A stretch of 16,561 nucleotides of DNA from Sulfurospirillaceae bacterium (GTDB lineage: Bacteria > Campylobacterota > Campylobacteria > Campylobacterales > Sulfurospirillaceae): NCBI GenBank assembly GCA_028705785.1, contig JAQWCT010000026.1, positions 1 through 16,561 of the forward strand, written 5' to 3'. The notes below the pieces were generated by a model. It saw nothing but the letters and a program-made list of their open reading frames with translations, was not told where the DNA came from and ran no database searches. Positions 8,113 to 15,750 of this stretch are shown here, in pieces. Made by a program: the position numbers and the translations under genes. Numbering within the stretch: the first letter of the stretch is position 1; the number at the start of each line of letters is the position of its first letter.

Positions 8113-8803
8113 AATTGTTTTTATTACTGCTTCAAGTGATGGATTAGGATATCAGATTGCTATAGATTTAGCACTAAAGGGATATATTATTATCCTCAAT
8201 GGAAGAGATGCCAATAAACTTCAAGAGGCAAAAAGAAAACTCCATAATGAAAAACTTCATTTCACATTTTGTTGTGACTTGGTAAGCGATACTATGATAA
8301 ATGAGCTAAATAATTTTATTATAACAAATAATATATATCCAGATATCATTATACACTGTTTAGGAGGCAAGCTTAATAATGACAGCCATTTAATAAGTTT
8401 ATCTACCCTAAGCAATAGTTTAAATTTAAATTTATTTAATGCAATATTAATTAATAATTATTTTATTCCTATTTTTCAAAAAACAAATTCTATACAAAAA
8501 ATTATACACATAAGTTCATCTGCTTCATTAAATGGAAATGCCTCGCCTTGTTATTCCATTAGCAAAGGTGCATTAAATGTATATATAAAAAATTGTGCCC
8601 GATTTTATGCATTAGACAACATATCTTTTTCTGGAATTATCCCAAATATAATTATTCATAAACACAGTGATTGGGCAAAAAAGAAGATACAAGATACTAG
8701 CTATTATATGAAAAGGATTAATGAGATGCCACTGAAAGAATTTGCCACTCCAGAAAAAATTTCTCCTTATATATGTGCTTTATGTGATATTGATAATATG
8801 TAG
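8105..8803 (+). CDS. Short-chain dehydrogenase/reductase, ended early by in-frame TAG
   Basis: An NAD(P)-dependent SDR of 232 residues as read to the first stop. The cofactor loop is TASSDGLG (8-15), a TGxxxGxG variant with alanine for the first glycine. IIHCLGG (82-88) stands where NNAG is usual, the catalytic serine lies in HISSSAS (135-141) and the active-site pair is YSISK (Tyr150, Lys154). TTG 8105 is the only start keeping the first strand (KIVFITAS); its binding site is weak (GAGAG at 8092-8096). The normal SDR ending (TG...GG) is absent from the 232 residues but follows directly after the TAG, so the gene appears cut by a nonsense codon. The missing tail usually supports subunit contacts and the cofactor pocket, so activity may be lost or reduced. 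A role in oxidising or reducing a sugar carbon next to the methyltransferases is inferred. Confidence 0.85.
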   Translation: MNKIVFITASSDGLGYQIAIDLALKGYIIILNGRDANKLQEAKRKLHNEKLHFTFCCDLVSDTMINELNNFIITNNIYPDIIIHCLGGKLNNDSHLISLSTLSNSLNLNLFNAILINNYFIPIFQKTNSIQKIIHISSSASLNGNASPCYSISKGALNVYIKNCARFYALDNISFSGIIPNIIIHKHSDWAKKKIQDTSYYMKRINEMPLKEFATPEKISPYICALCDIDNM

Positions 8804-8842
8804 AATACAGGTTCACTTATTGAGCTCCAAGGGGGGATGTAA
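8804..8842 (+). pseudogene. Severed C-terminus of the SDR, in frame after an amber codon
   Basis: Reading on in the SDR frame past TAG 8801-8803 gives NTGSLIELQGGM and then TAA at 8840-8842. This is the standard SDR C-terminal pattern (TG, hydrophobic strand, GG). The full-length protein would be 245 residues, normal for the family. One base change from TAT or TAC (Tyr) would create the TAG. The segment also carries the ribosome binding site of the next gene, so it is not free to decay quickly. Confidence 0.8.
8829..8836 (+). promoter_or_regulatory. Purine-rich ribosome binding region with G6 tract before ATG 8845
   Basis: AA followed by six Gs, ending 8 nt before ATG 8845, is the obvious ribosome binding region for the next methyltransferase. 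It lies inside the severed SDR tail, where the Gs encode the terminal Gly-Gly. Confidence 0.55.
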
Positions 8843-8844
8843 AA

Positions 8845-9975
8845 ATGAATGAATATTTAAAATTTTATGAAAAATACAAAATATCACCTGTTACACCGAA
8901 TATTAACAACTTTAAAGAACATGTAAAAAAAAGAGCCAATCTCTATAGGGAACTATCTATTTTGCCAATAACAATAAAAGATCGAGACATATTAGAAATT
9001 GGTCCAGCTGGTGGATATAATGCTTTAGCCACATATACATTCAATCCAAAATCATATACATTAATTGAACCAAACAGTACTGGTTATACTGAGCTAACTA
9101 AAAATTTTGAAAATATTATGTGTAAGAAAAATATTTTTATATATAATATTGCCTTTGAAAATTTTAATCCAAACAGAAAATATGATATCATAATTTGTGA
9201 GGGACTCATCCCCGGACTTGAAAATAAAGATGTGTTTATAAATAAAATTTTAAACCTATTAAATGAAGATGGTATTATTGTTATTACTGCAATAGATCAA
9301 ATTGCAGTACTTTTTGAAATAATACGAAAATATATTGCAAATTGTTTGACTAAGAATATAGAAGATATTGATGAAAAAGTTGAACTCTTGATTAAGGTAT
9401 TTGAAAGTCATCTTCGCACTTTAAAAGGGATGACACGAAAGCATAGAGATTGGTGCTTGGATAATTTAATTGGAGATGCAATCTTTGAACACACTTTAAC
9501 AATTGATCATGTTATTGATCTTTTGCAGGACAATTTTTATTTTCTTGGATCATCTCCAGGTATTTTTACTAATTTTACTTGGTATAAAGAATTGCCTACC
9601 AATGCACTAGAATATAATAATATATTTAAAGAACAATTTTTTCTACAATGGCATAACTTTATTGATTATAGATACATACAACCCAAAAGAACCATTGATC
9701 AAAATACTGAACTAGGTAAATATTGTTTAGACTTGATAATAGCAATTAAAAATAATATTCCAAAAAAATCTATAATCAATATTTTACTTAAAATTAAGGA
9801 AAATTTATTATCTGGGGGGAACCATATTACTGTCAAAAGTATTGAAGAAATCATTCATTTATTACATAAAAAAATTAATTATGAAAATATTAATAAACTA
9901 AGTTATTTTCAATCGGCTTTTGGTAGAGGTCAGTCTTACATAAGCTTTACAAAAAGATGTACTCATGATGAATAA
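8845..9975 (+). CDS. SAM-dependent methyltransferase with long C-terminal extension
   Basis: A 376-residue protein whose first half is a class I methyltransferase. Motif I is ILEIGPAGGYNA (49-60), strand 2 ends in the acidic residue of LIEPN (73-77), and YDIIICEGLIPGLENKDVF looks like the strand-4 region. Before the core, HVKKRANLYREL (26-37) gives a helix often seen ahead of the fold. From about residue 170 there is a 200-residue, mostly helical extension without a motif I recognise (GMTRKHRDWCLDN is its most distinctive segment), probably for substrate binding or dimerisation. A run of six Gs at 9814-9819 encodes Gly324-Gly325 and stands out in AT-rich DNA. It overlaps the next gene by 11 nt. 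N-, O- or C-methylation cannot be decided from sequence; a sugar target is inferred from neighbours. Confidence 0.72.
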   Translation: MNEYLKFYEKYKISPVTPNINNFKEHVKKRANLYRELSILPITIKDRDILEIGPAGGYNALATYTFNPKSYTLIEPNSTGYTELTKNFENIMCKKNIFIYNIAFENFNPNRKYDIIICEGLIPGLENKDVFINKILNLLNEDGIIVITAIDQIAVLFEIIRKYIANCLTKNIEDIDEKVELLIKVFESHLRTLKGMTRKHRDWCLDNLIGDAIFEHTLTIDHVIDLLQDNFYFLGSSPGIFTNFTWYKELPTNALEYNNIFKEQFFLQWHNFIDYRYIQPKRTIDQNTELGKYCLDLIIAIKNNIPKKSIINILLKIKENLLSGGNHITVKSIEEIIHLLHKKINYENINKLSYFQSAFGRGQSYISFTKRCTHDE

Positions 9976-11074
9976 AAAATGTATAATTTGCGGATTCAAT
10001 GAATTTGATGTTTTGCTTAACTATCAATTTGAAAAAGTAGTATCTTCTGATAATAAGATATTGAATAAAAACTTTAAACTTTTAAAATGTAAAAAGTGCC
10101 AGCATGTTCAAAAACAATTAGATAAATCCCTCTCTATTACTATTGATAAAATTTACACTCATTATGAAGCATATTCTCTCACTAATGGGAACGAAGAACA
10201 AAGAAAAGATGGTAATAATATTTCCGTTAATCGTTCAAGTTTAATATTAAAAAATATTAAAAAAAATATTAAAAAAAATGGAAAATTATTGGATATTGGA
10301 ACAGGAACAGGTGTATTTTTGCAAGAATTTTCAAGACAATACAATTGGGAACTCTATGGTTGTGATGTGCACAATAATATTAAAAGTGAGATACAAGAAT
10401 TAGCAAACTTTAAAAAATTATTTATTGCCAATCATGATATTATTCCCTCACAACAGTTCAATATTATATCAACAATACATGTATTAGAACATATATTTGA
10501 TTTAGATTTATTTTTAAATGATATAAAAAACAAGTTAACAAAAGATGGTTTTTTGTTATTGCAGGTACCTAATATAAGTGAAAATATTTTTGATATTTTT
10601 ATTATTGATCATGTTTCTCATTTTTACTATGAAACATTACATTATTTACTAAAGCAATATTTTCCATATGTTTATTTTCCTAAATTACAAATTGATAGAG
10701 AAATAACAGCAATTGCATCCAAAAGTAAAATTAACAAGATAGAAACATTAAATGTATTAGAATCATCGATTAACCTCAAGACTAGAATCAATAATTTACT
10801 TAATTACTTAAGCAATGACAACGATAAAGTTGCAATTTTTGGAACTTCTCCTCCTGCATTATTCTGTGCATCGCTTTTGAATTTTAAATTTGATTGCTTT
10901 ATCGATGAAAGTTGTCTAAAGTTTGGTAATATATTATATGGCAAAAAGATAAAATCTCCACAAGAAATTAATGATGATATGAAAATTTTATTTCCTTATT
11001 CTAAAAAAGCTTTAAATAACATTTTAAAACGATATCCATCATATAAATTTATATGCTTGGAAAATATTATATGA
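9965..11074 (+). CDS. Sugar C-methyltransferase-like protein (zinc-binding N-terminus)
   Basis: A 369-residue protein with the three-part layout of C-methyltransferases acting on NDP-keto-deoxysugars (TylC3/TcaB9 group). CIICG (Cys6, Cys9) with CKKC (Cys42, Cys45) forms the N-terminal zinc site. The SAM domain has LLDIGTGTGVF (108-118) and HVLEH (172-176). The C-terminal Rossmann-like domain begins KVAIFGTSPPALFCASLL (288-305), ending near YGKKIKSPQEI. DHVSHFYYE (215-223) sits where these enzymes have the catalytic HEH-S-YF type motif, so the histidine/tyrosine set is only partly conserved. By family knowledge it would methylate a sugar carbon next to a keto group, which fits the SDR and methyltransferase beside it. 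Two adjacent ATGs (9965, 9968) are possible starts. The gene is very AT-rich and contains A-tract repeats encoding NIKKNIKKN. Confidence 0.78.
   Translation: MMNKKCIICGFNEFDVLLNYQFEKVVSSDNKILNKNFKLLKCKKCQHVQKQLDKSLSITIDKIYTHYEAYSLTNGNEEQRKDGNNISVNRSSLILKNIKKNIKKNGKLLDIGTGTGVFLQEFSRQYNWELYGCDVHNNIKSEIQELANFKKLFIANHDIIPSQQFNIISTIHVLEHIFDLDLFLNDIKNKLTKDGFLLLQVPNISENIFDIFIIDHVSHFYYETLHYLLKQYFPYVYFPKLQIDREITAIASKSKINKIETLNVLESSINLKTRINNLLNYLSNDNDKVAIFGTSPPALFCASLLNFKFDCFIDESCLKFGNILYGKKIKSPQEINDDMKILFPYSKKALNNILKRYPSYKFICLENII
10245..10278 (+). repeat. A-tract/TATT short tandem repeat inside the C-methyltransferase gene
   Basis: The stretch reads TATT-A6-TATT-A8-TATT-A8. The 12-nt unit encodes Lys-Asn-Ile-Lys style repeats just before motif I. 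Loss or gain of a whole unit would keep the frame; slippage within an A8 run would not. Confidence 0.6.
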
Positions 11075-12195
11075 AAAAAATAATCATTGTTCCTCCCAAT
11101 GGAAAATTTAAAAGTCAAGATTTTTTTATACATAGGTTATCTGAATATTTATATATAAATAACTACGAAGCAAAACTAGTAAAAATCAAAGAAGATTTCG
11201 ATGAAGAAATTTGCTTATCAATACCGATTATCTCTTTAGATAATGTTGAGCACCTATTATTTTATTTAACAACATCAAATTTTGATTTGATTATACATAG
11301 ATGTTGGATGCATAGCTATAGTTTTGCTGCCTTACTATCGCAACATTGTTCAAATGTAGTGTTTTATATAAAAGATTGGTTTGCAGAAATATCACGTGAA
11401 CAATATAAGTTAATATATCACACAGATAGTGATTACGATGGAATAAAAACATTATTTGAATCTAACAAAAAAATCCTTACGCACTACACAATGGAATATA
11501 TAATAGCGATATGGTCTAAAAAATATTGTATAGATATTAATAATTTTACTTTCTTCCCAGAATATACCATTAAATCAAAACACCACATTAGAATTAATAC
11601 TTCTTATGATTCTAAAAATGTAAAACTTTTATTATTAGGTAGTTTATTCCCAACATGCAATCCTACAGAGATATGTAATCAAAGACAAGTTTTAAATGAT
11701 ATTAAACTAATCACTTCTCAAAAAATACAATTTGATAGAATGGTATTAGAAAAGACATATGATAATGTTATGAATTCACCTTTATATATTGATTATAAAT
11801 ATGAGCATTTATTTAATTCATATTTTAATATAATCCAAGGTAGTGCTTTTAATTCAAAAGATACTGAATATTATCACTTTGGAGTTTATCAACTTTTAGA
11901 CGTCAGTAACTATGATTCAAAAGATGCAAACTCTACTTTACATGCTGTTGTAAGTAAATTTGCCAATTATTTAGAAGCTGGGCTACCAATTTTAGTTAAT
12001 GAAAATTTTAAATATATAAGTGCAATTGTAAAAAAATATGATATTGGAATAGTTATATCCAACAACGAGGCCAAGGATTTAAAGTGTGTTCTCAATATAG
12101 AAGAAGGTCGATACCAAACATTAATTTCAAATGTATATATTTTTAGAGATATGTACTCATATAATTTTGAAACTTTAAAAAGTATATTAAGTTAA
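11071..12195 (+). CDS. Probable GT-B glycosyltransferase
   Basis: A predicted glycosyltransferase of 374 residues. The clearest signal is near the C-terminus: VSKFANYLEAGLPILVNENF followed by KKYDIGIVI, the usual acceptor-side helix and nucleotide-sugar loop of GT-B enzymes (EAGLPILV, then a YxIG-type turn). KLLLLGSLFP in the middle would start the C-terminal Rossmann domain, and MKKIIIVPPNGKFKSQDFF begins the N-terminal one. RCWMHSYSFAALLSQ and IKDWFAE are distinctive but not assignable. ATG 11071 is chosen because it overlaps the previous stop as ATGA, with GGA at 11059-11061, and begins directly with the first strand; the in-frame ATG 11053 would add only MLGKYY. The following gene starts 2 nt after its stop. 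No signal peptide or membrane segment is visible, so it acts in the cytoplasm. Donor, acceptor and CAZy family are unknown. Confidence 0.65.
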   Translation: MKKIIIVPPNGKFKSQDFFIHRLSEYLYINNYEAKLVKIKEDFDEEICLSIPIISLDNVEHLLFYLTTSNFDLIIHRCWMHSYSFAALLSQHCSNVVFYIKDWFAEISREQYKLIYHTDSDYDGIKTLFESNKKILTHYTMEYIIAIWSKKYCIDINNFTFFPEYTIKSKHHIRINTSYDSKNVKLLLLGSLFPTCNPTEICNQRQVLNDIKLITSQKIQFDRMVLEKTYDNVMNSPLYIDYKYEHLFNSYFNIIQGSAFNSKDTEYYHFGVYQLLDVSNYDSKDANSTLHAVVSKFANYLEAGLPILVNENFKYISAIVKKYDIGIVISNNEAKDLKCVLNIEEGRYQTLISNVYIFRDMYSYNFETLKSILS

Positions 12196-12197
12196 TT

Positions 12198-13553
12198 ATG
12201 AATAAAGATATACTTGTAGTTTTACCTAATTTTTATTTAGACGATGAAGATATAAAAAACTTTATAAATGTAACTCTACAAGAATTTAAAAATAATAAAC
12301 TAATTTTTTTATCATATTTAAATACGCATGACTATTATTATCAAAAGTTAAGCTATTTAGGATATGATTTTTTCTCTGTCCTTAAAAAGCAAAAAATATT
12401 TACTACTACAATATTACGAAAAACATATCAAAATCATTCAAATTTCAATAACTATATATTAGTAATACTTAGAAATACAAACAATGAAATATCAATTAAA
12501 ATTCAAAAAAAATCTAAACTTAATGTTTATATATGGTCAGCCTTAAACAATAGAATTCGCTCTATAAAAGATGAAATTCAAGATGAAGAGGATTTTGAAA
12601 TCAATAGTAATATATTTTCAAAAATTTCTAAAAAATACAAAAGCCAATATGTATTAACCCCTTACGGTTTTACAATGAGGCATACAGGTTATGGTTATAT
12701 AAATGAAATGGGATTTAGAATTCCAAAAAATTATCTAAATCTAAAAAATAGAGAAGAAAATCATAAGTTGATATGTTTTTTTGGTAATAGTAGCTGCTTT
12801 AGCATGCGTGTACGGGATAATGAACTTTTTACAAACTTACTTGAACAAAAGTTGAACAGTTATTTTCAAGAAAATAGTATAGACAAAAAAGTGACTATCT
12901 TAAACTTTGGTATGATGGGTCATTTAGTTCTTAATGAAATTTATACCTATATAGCATTCGCACAGGAGCTAAATCCTGATCTAGTTTTTGCTCATCATCT
13001 TATAAATGATTTGGTAGCTGGCATGACAAATGATAATCTTTTACTCACAAAGTTCAATTATAACTATTTGTATCTTTTTGAAGAGTGGTCATTAAAACTA
13101 CATAAAAACAACATCGGATTAGGGAAAGACTTCCCTGCAAGAAATACACTCAATTCATCACAAGATATCATTAATGCCTATTACACAAGAGATAAACAAT
13201 TTAAAAGTTTAGTTGAAAATAATAAAAGCAAATATATTTCAGTCATTCAACCTGCATCTTTTAGTAAAAAAAAACTTAGCGAAAGAGAAAAAAAAGGAAT
13301 CGAATTATATATAAATAAGCTATTAATCGATGAAGAACCTTTTATAAAAAGTATGTATTGTGAATTGATAGATATACTAAAAGATAAACATGAATATTGT
13401 GATATTATTGATTTGCACACTATGTTTGAAAAATTTGATGATAAGGATAGCTTATTTTCTGATTGGATACATACAAATGCAAATGGAGACAAAGTAATGA
13501 GTGAATTTATATTCGAACACATGCTAAAACATGATTTGCTACAAATGCTTTAA
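12198..13553 (+). CDS. SGNH/GDSL-type hydrolase or acyltransferase-like protein
   Basis: A 451-residue protein whose residues 190-445 follow the SGNH layout. Block I is CFFGNSSCFS (193-202), with Ser198 as likely nucleophile although the usual GDS reads GNS. Block II is LNFGMMGH (235-242), block III is HHLINDL (266-272) with Asn270, and block V is SDWIHTNANG (421-430) with Asp422 and His425 three residues apart. YINEMGFRIP (167-176) just ahead of block I matches a segment often found before these domains in glycan loci. Residues 1-150 are a separate lysine- and asparagine-rich domain that I do not recognise. No signal peptide or transmembrane helix is seen, so it should be cytoplasmic. It may remove or add acyl groups on a sugar or glycan; related proteins do either. 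The next gene follows after 18 nt. Confidence 0.72.
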   Translation: MNKDILVVLPNFYLDDEDIKNFINVTLQEFKNNKLIFLSYLNTHDYYYQKLSYLGYDFFSVLKKQKIFTTTILRKTYQNHSNFNNYILVILRNTNNEISIKIQKKSKLNVYIWSALNNRIRSIKDEIQDEEDFEINSNIFSKISKKYKSQYVLTPYGFTMRHTGYGYINEMGFRIPKNYLNLKNREENHKLICFFGNSSCFSMRVRDNELFTNLLEQKLNSYFQENSIDKKVTILNFGMMGHLVLNEIYTYIAFAQELNPDLVFAHHLINDLVAGMTNDNLLLTKFNYNYLYLFEEWSLKLHKNNIGLGKDFPARNTLNSSQDIINAYYTRDKQFKSLVENNKSKYISVIQPASFSKKKLSEREKKGIELYINKLLIDEEPFIKSMYCELIDILKDKHEYCDIIDLHTMFEKFDDKDSLFSDWIHTNANGDKVMSEFIFEHMLKHDLLQML

Positions 13554-13571
13554 AACAATTGGCTCAATAAA

Positions 13572-14687
13572 TTGAAAAAAGTATTATTATATTTTGCAAG
13601 CAATTCTGCTTTTTACACAAATTTATTTATATCAATTAAAAATGGATTTGAAGAAGCTGGATGTCTAGTTGTTGGTGAAGCAAATCTATTATGTAGCGGA
13701 GCCTTAATAAGACAAATTGAAATAGAAAAACCAGATTTTGTTTTTGAGATGAATAGAGTTAAATCAGAAATTCCAAACTTTCCAAATGATGTTATACATA
13801 TTTGCTGGCTTGTGGATTTTTGGGGACGAGAGTATAGTGATTTAAAAGGTAGCGACATACTGTATGCCTGGACTTACTCCTGGATAGAGAATTTTAAGAA
13901 AAATGGAGTAGCCTCAGTAAAATACCTACCTTCTGCAACAGATTCTAAAATATATAAACCCATAAATATTAAGAAAATTTATGATTTTACTTTTTTAGGA
14001 CATATATCAAAAAGGTGGACTTCTTATGAATTAAATAGAGAAGTAGGTATTAAAGATGATAACAAGATATATTTTAAAGATATATTACCCATTGTAGAGA
14101 ATCTTGTTCTTTCACAAGAGTATATTGAATCCACTATAGAAGAATTAACTAAAAGAAATTATAACTTAAAGTTAAATAAATCATTAATTTATGATTTAAG
14201 TAGCAGAATTTATAGACAAAAAACTCGTGAATTATATATGGATAAATTTTTGGGGATTACAAACAATATTTCAATTTATGGACCAAATAATTGGGCGCTT
14301 TATGAGAAATATAAAAATAATTATAAAGGCTTTTTGGAAAAGCCTGAACAAATAAATAAAGCGATGCAAAAAGCCAATATTTTATTACATTTTACATTTA
14401 TCCCACACTTTAGAGTATTGGATGCAATGGCTTGTGGAATGGTTTCCACAGCTTTTGAGACACCAAATATATATAAAAATGAATTCGAAATTTTAGGCTT
14501 TAAAAGTAATGAAGACTATCTCGAAATAGACACAAAATGCGATAGAATAAGTCAGGAATTTTTTAATAATAAACAATTATTAGCCGATATCTCATATAAC
14601 GCTAGAAAGAAAACATTGAAAAATCACTTATGGGTACACAGAGCTGAACAGGTTTTAAAAGATGTTGAAAGGATAAGCCATAAGTAA
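13572..14687 (+). CDS. CgeB-type glycosyltransferase (second copy of this group)
   Basis: A 371-residue predicted glycosyltransferase. The N-terminal half, starting KKVLLYFASNSAFY, includes PDFVFEMN and HICWLVDFW, as in DUF3880/CgeB-like proteins. The C-terminal half has DFTFLGHISKRW (138-149), ISIYGPNNW (233-241), YKGFLEKPEQINKAMQKA (251-268) and the nucleotide-sugar loop FRVLDAMACGMVSTAFET (280-297). The order and spacing fit the CgeB family and match the gene at 1453 in the second half, but the N-terminal parts are unalike, so they probably use different acceptors. The start is TTG 13572, because an in-frame stop (the previous gene's TAA at 13551) lies upstream and the first strand needs it; no strong binding site is visible. 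Its last bases contain the binding site proposed for the next gene. Confidence 0.78.
   Translation: MKKVLLYFASNSAFYTNLFISIKNGFEEAGCLVVGEANLLCSGALIRQIEIEKPDFVFEMNRVKSEIPNFPNDVIHICWLVDFWGREYSDLKGSDILYAWTYSWIENFKKNGVASVKYLPSATDSKIYKPINIKKIYDFTFLGHISKRWTSYELNREVGIKDDNKIYFKDILPIVENLVLSQEYIESTIEELTKRNYNLKLNKSLIYDLSSRIYRQKTRELYMDKFLGITNNISIYGPNNWALYEKYKNNYKGFLEKPEQINKAMQKANILLHFTFIPHFRVLDAMACGMVSTAFETPNIYKNEFEILGFKSNEDYLEIDTKCDRISQEFFNNKQLLADISYNARKKTLKNHLWVHRAEQVLKDVERISHK
14668..14673 (+). promoter_or_regulatory. Ribosome binding site placed for an ATA start at 14680
   Basis: AAAGGA ends 6 nt before ATA 14680. No ATG, GTG or TTG in that frame lies between here and ATG 14773, so a well-placed site points at ATA. 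Confidence 0.5.
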
Positions 14688-15744
14688 ATTATATGATAAT
14701 AAGATCTCATTTTGTACCGAACCATGGTCAAATCTTTTTCTAAGAAATAGTGGACGAATACAACCTTGTTGTATGAATTCGACATTTCTAGGAGACATAC
14801 ATACCGACTCTTTGGATAATGTATGGAATGGTGAGAAAATACAAAATATTCGCAAACTAGTGATGGAACACCGATACAAAGAAGCAGGCTGCAAAGATGG
14901 TTGCTCGATAATTTATGAATTGACTAACCAAACAGAAAAAGAACTTATTCCAAATCAGTGGAAATCGGCTTGCGTAAGTAATCCTTCTTTAAAAGACAAT
15001 ATAGAGAAGTTTTCAGATGATGTTAAAAAGCACAATGTAGTAGCATCTTGCAAGCCAATTACTTTTGATATTCAACCTATAGAAGCTTGCAATATGAGTT
15101 GTATAATGTGTCATCAAAAACATAATAACAAAGATAAAGTTTCAGTGGAAGTTATCAATAAGCTCTTCCAATATAAAGACCATTTATACTCAATAAGATT
15201 TCAAGGGGGCGAGGTATTTGCAGATAAAGCGTTTTCTCAATATCTAATAAACCTTAAAAAAAACCTAACACTCAATCAAAAAATAGATGTTATTACAAAT
15301 GGTTCACTCCTTTCACATGAGGAACTAGATGTTTTAACACAAGGAGACAACCCTATAAATTTTATTATCTCCATGGATGCAATCGACAAGGATATCTATC
15401 AGTATATTAGACAGACAAAACATTTTGACAAAGTTAAAGGCAATATAGAATATTTGGCAAAACTACAAAAAGATAAAAATAATGGTGAATTTTTATCTTG
15501 GAACTTTGTTGTTATGAAAAGCAATTTTTACAATATCAAACCAGCCATAGAACTAGCTGCTAACCTTAATGTCACATTAAATTTTGGACCAATCATTGGC
15601 GACTATAAAAAAGAAAATATTTTTGAATACAATGAGTTGGTTGAAAGTGATTATGAGCAGTATTTAAAAGAGGCACTCGAATTAAAAAATAGTTTAAATG
15701 CAAAAGTAAATAATCTAGAGACTATTATAAAAAAATTGTTTTAA
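14680..15744 (+). CDS. Radical SAM protein with N-terminal twitch/SPASM-like domain; probable ATA start
   Basis: Read from ATA 14680 this is 354 residues: a cysteine-rich N-terminal domain, then a radical SAM core. The N-terminal part has Cys12, then GRIQPCC (25-31), then IWN-type VWNGEKIQNIR (48-58), then Cys71 and Cys75. C-x12-G-x4-C fits the opening pattern of SPASM/twitch domains. The radical SAM motif is CNMSCIMC (Cys137, Cys141, Cys144), preceded by ITFDIQPIEA, with FQGGEVF as the GGE motif and DVITNGSLL and FIISMDAI as later strands. A domain order with twitch first exists in a known family (twitch domain-containing radical SAM proteins). The first ATG (14773) would remove Cys12, Cys30 and Cys31. 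The frame closes at TAA 14674, so only ATA, or another non-standard codon, can start the full domain. Function unknown; modification of a glycan or of the carrier protein is possible. Confidence 0.78.
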   Translation: MSKLYDNKISFCTEPWSNLFLRNSGRIQPCCMNSTFLGDIHTDSLDNVWNGEKIQNIRKLVMEHRYKEAGCKDGCSIIYELTNQTEKELIPNQWKSACVSNPSLKDNIEKFSDDVKKHNVVASCKPITFDIQPIEACNMSCIMCHQKHNNKDKVSVEVINKLFQYKDHLYSIRFQGGEVFADKAFSQYLINLKKNLTLNQKIDVITNGSLLSHEELDVLTQGDNPINFIISMDAIDKDIYQYIRQTKHFDKVKGNIEYLAKLQKDKNNGEFLSWNFVVMKSNFYNIKPAIELAANLNVTLNFGPIIGDYKKENIFEYNELVESDYEQYLKEALELKNSLNAKVNNLETIIKKLF

Positions 15745-15750
15745 GGCTGT

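Noticed and set aside
8801..8803. TAG as a pyrrolysine codon or programmed readthrough site
   Set aside because: Pyrrolysine use is not expected in this group, and no stem-loop or readthrough signal is visible; a simple nonsense mutation is the plainer reading.
8804..8844. Gap before the 8845 methyltransferase as an ordinary intergenic region
   Set aside because: Its in-frame translation is the missing SDR C-terminus, so it is the remnant of a coding sequence.
10245..10278. A8/TATT repeat as a phase-variation switch
   Set aside because: It encodes a plausible lysine/asparagine helix in a very AT-rich gene where such runs are common by chance; kept only as a minor repeat feature.
13554..13571. 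Gap between the SGNH gene and the second CgeB-type gene as a promoter or terminator
   Set aside because: Only 18 nt, with no hairpin, T-run or -10/-35 pattern.
14773..14775. ATG 14773 as the true start of the third radical SAM gene
   Set aside because: It cuts through the conserved C-x12-G-x4-C twitch pattern, lies 85 nt downstream of the previous stop in an otherwise overlapping operon, and a better placed ribosome site serves ATA 14680.
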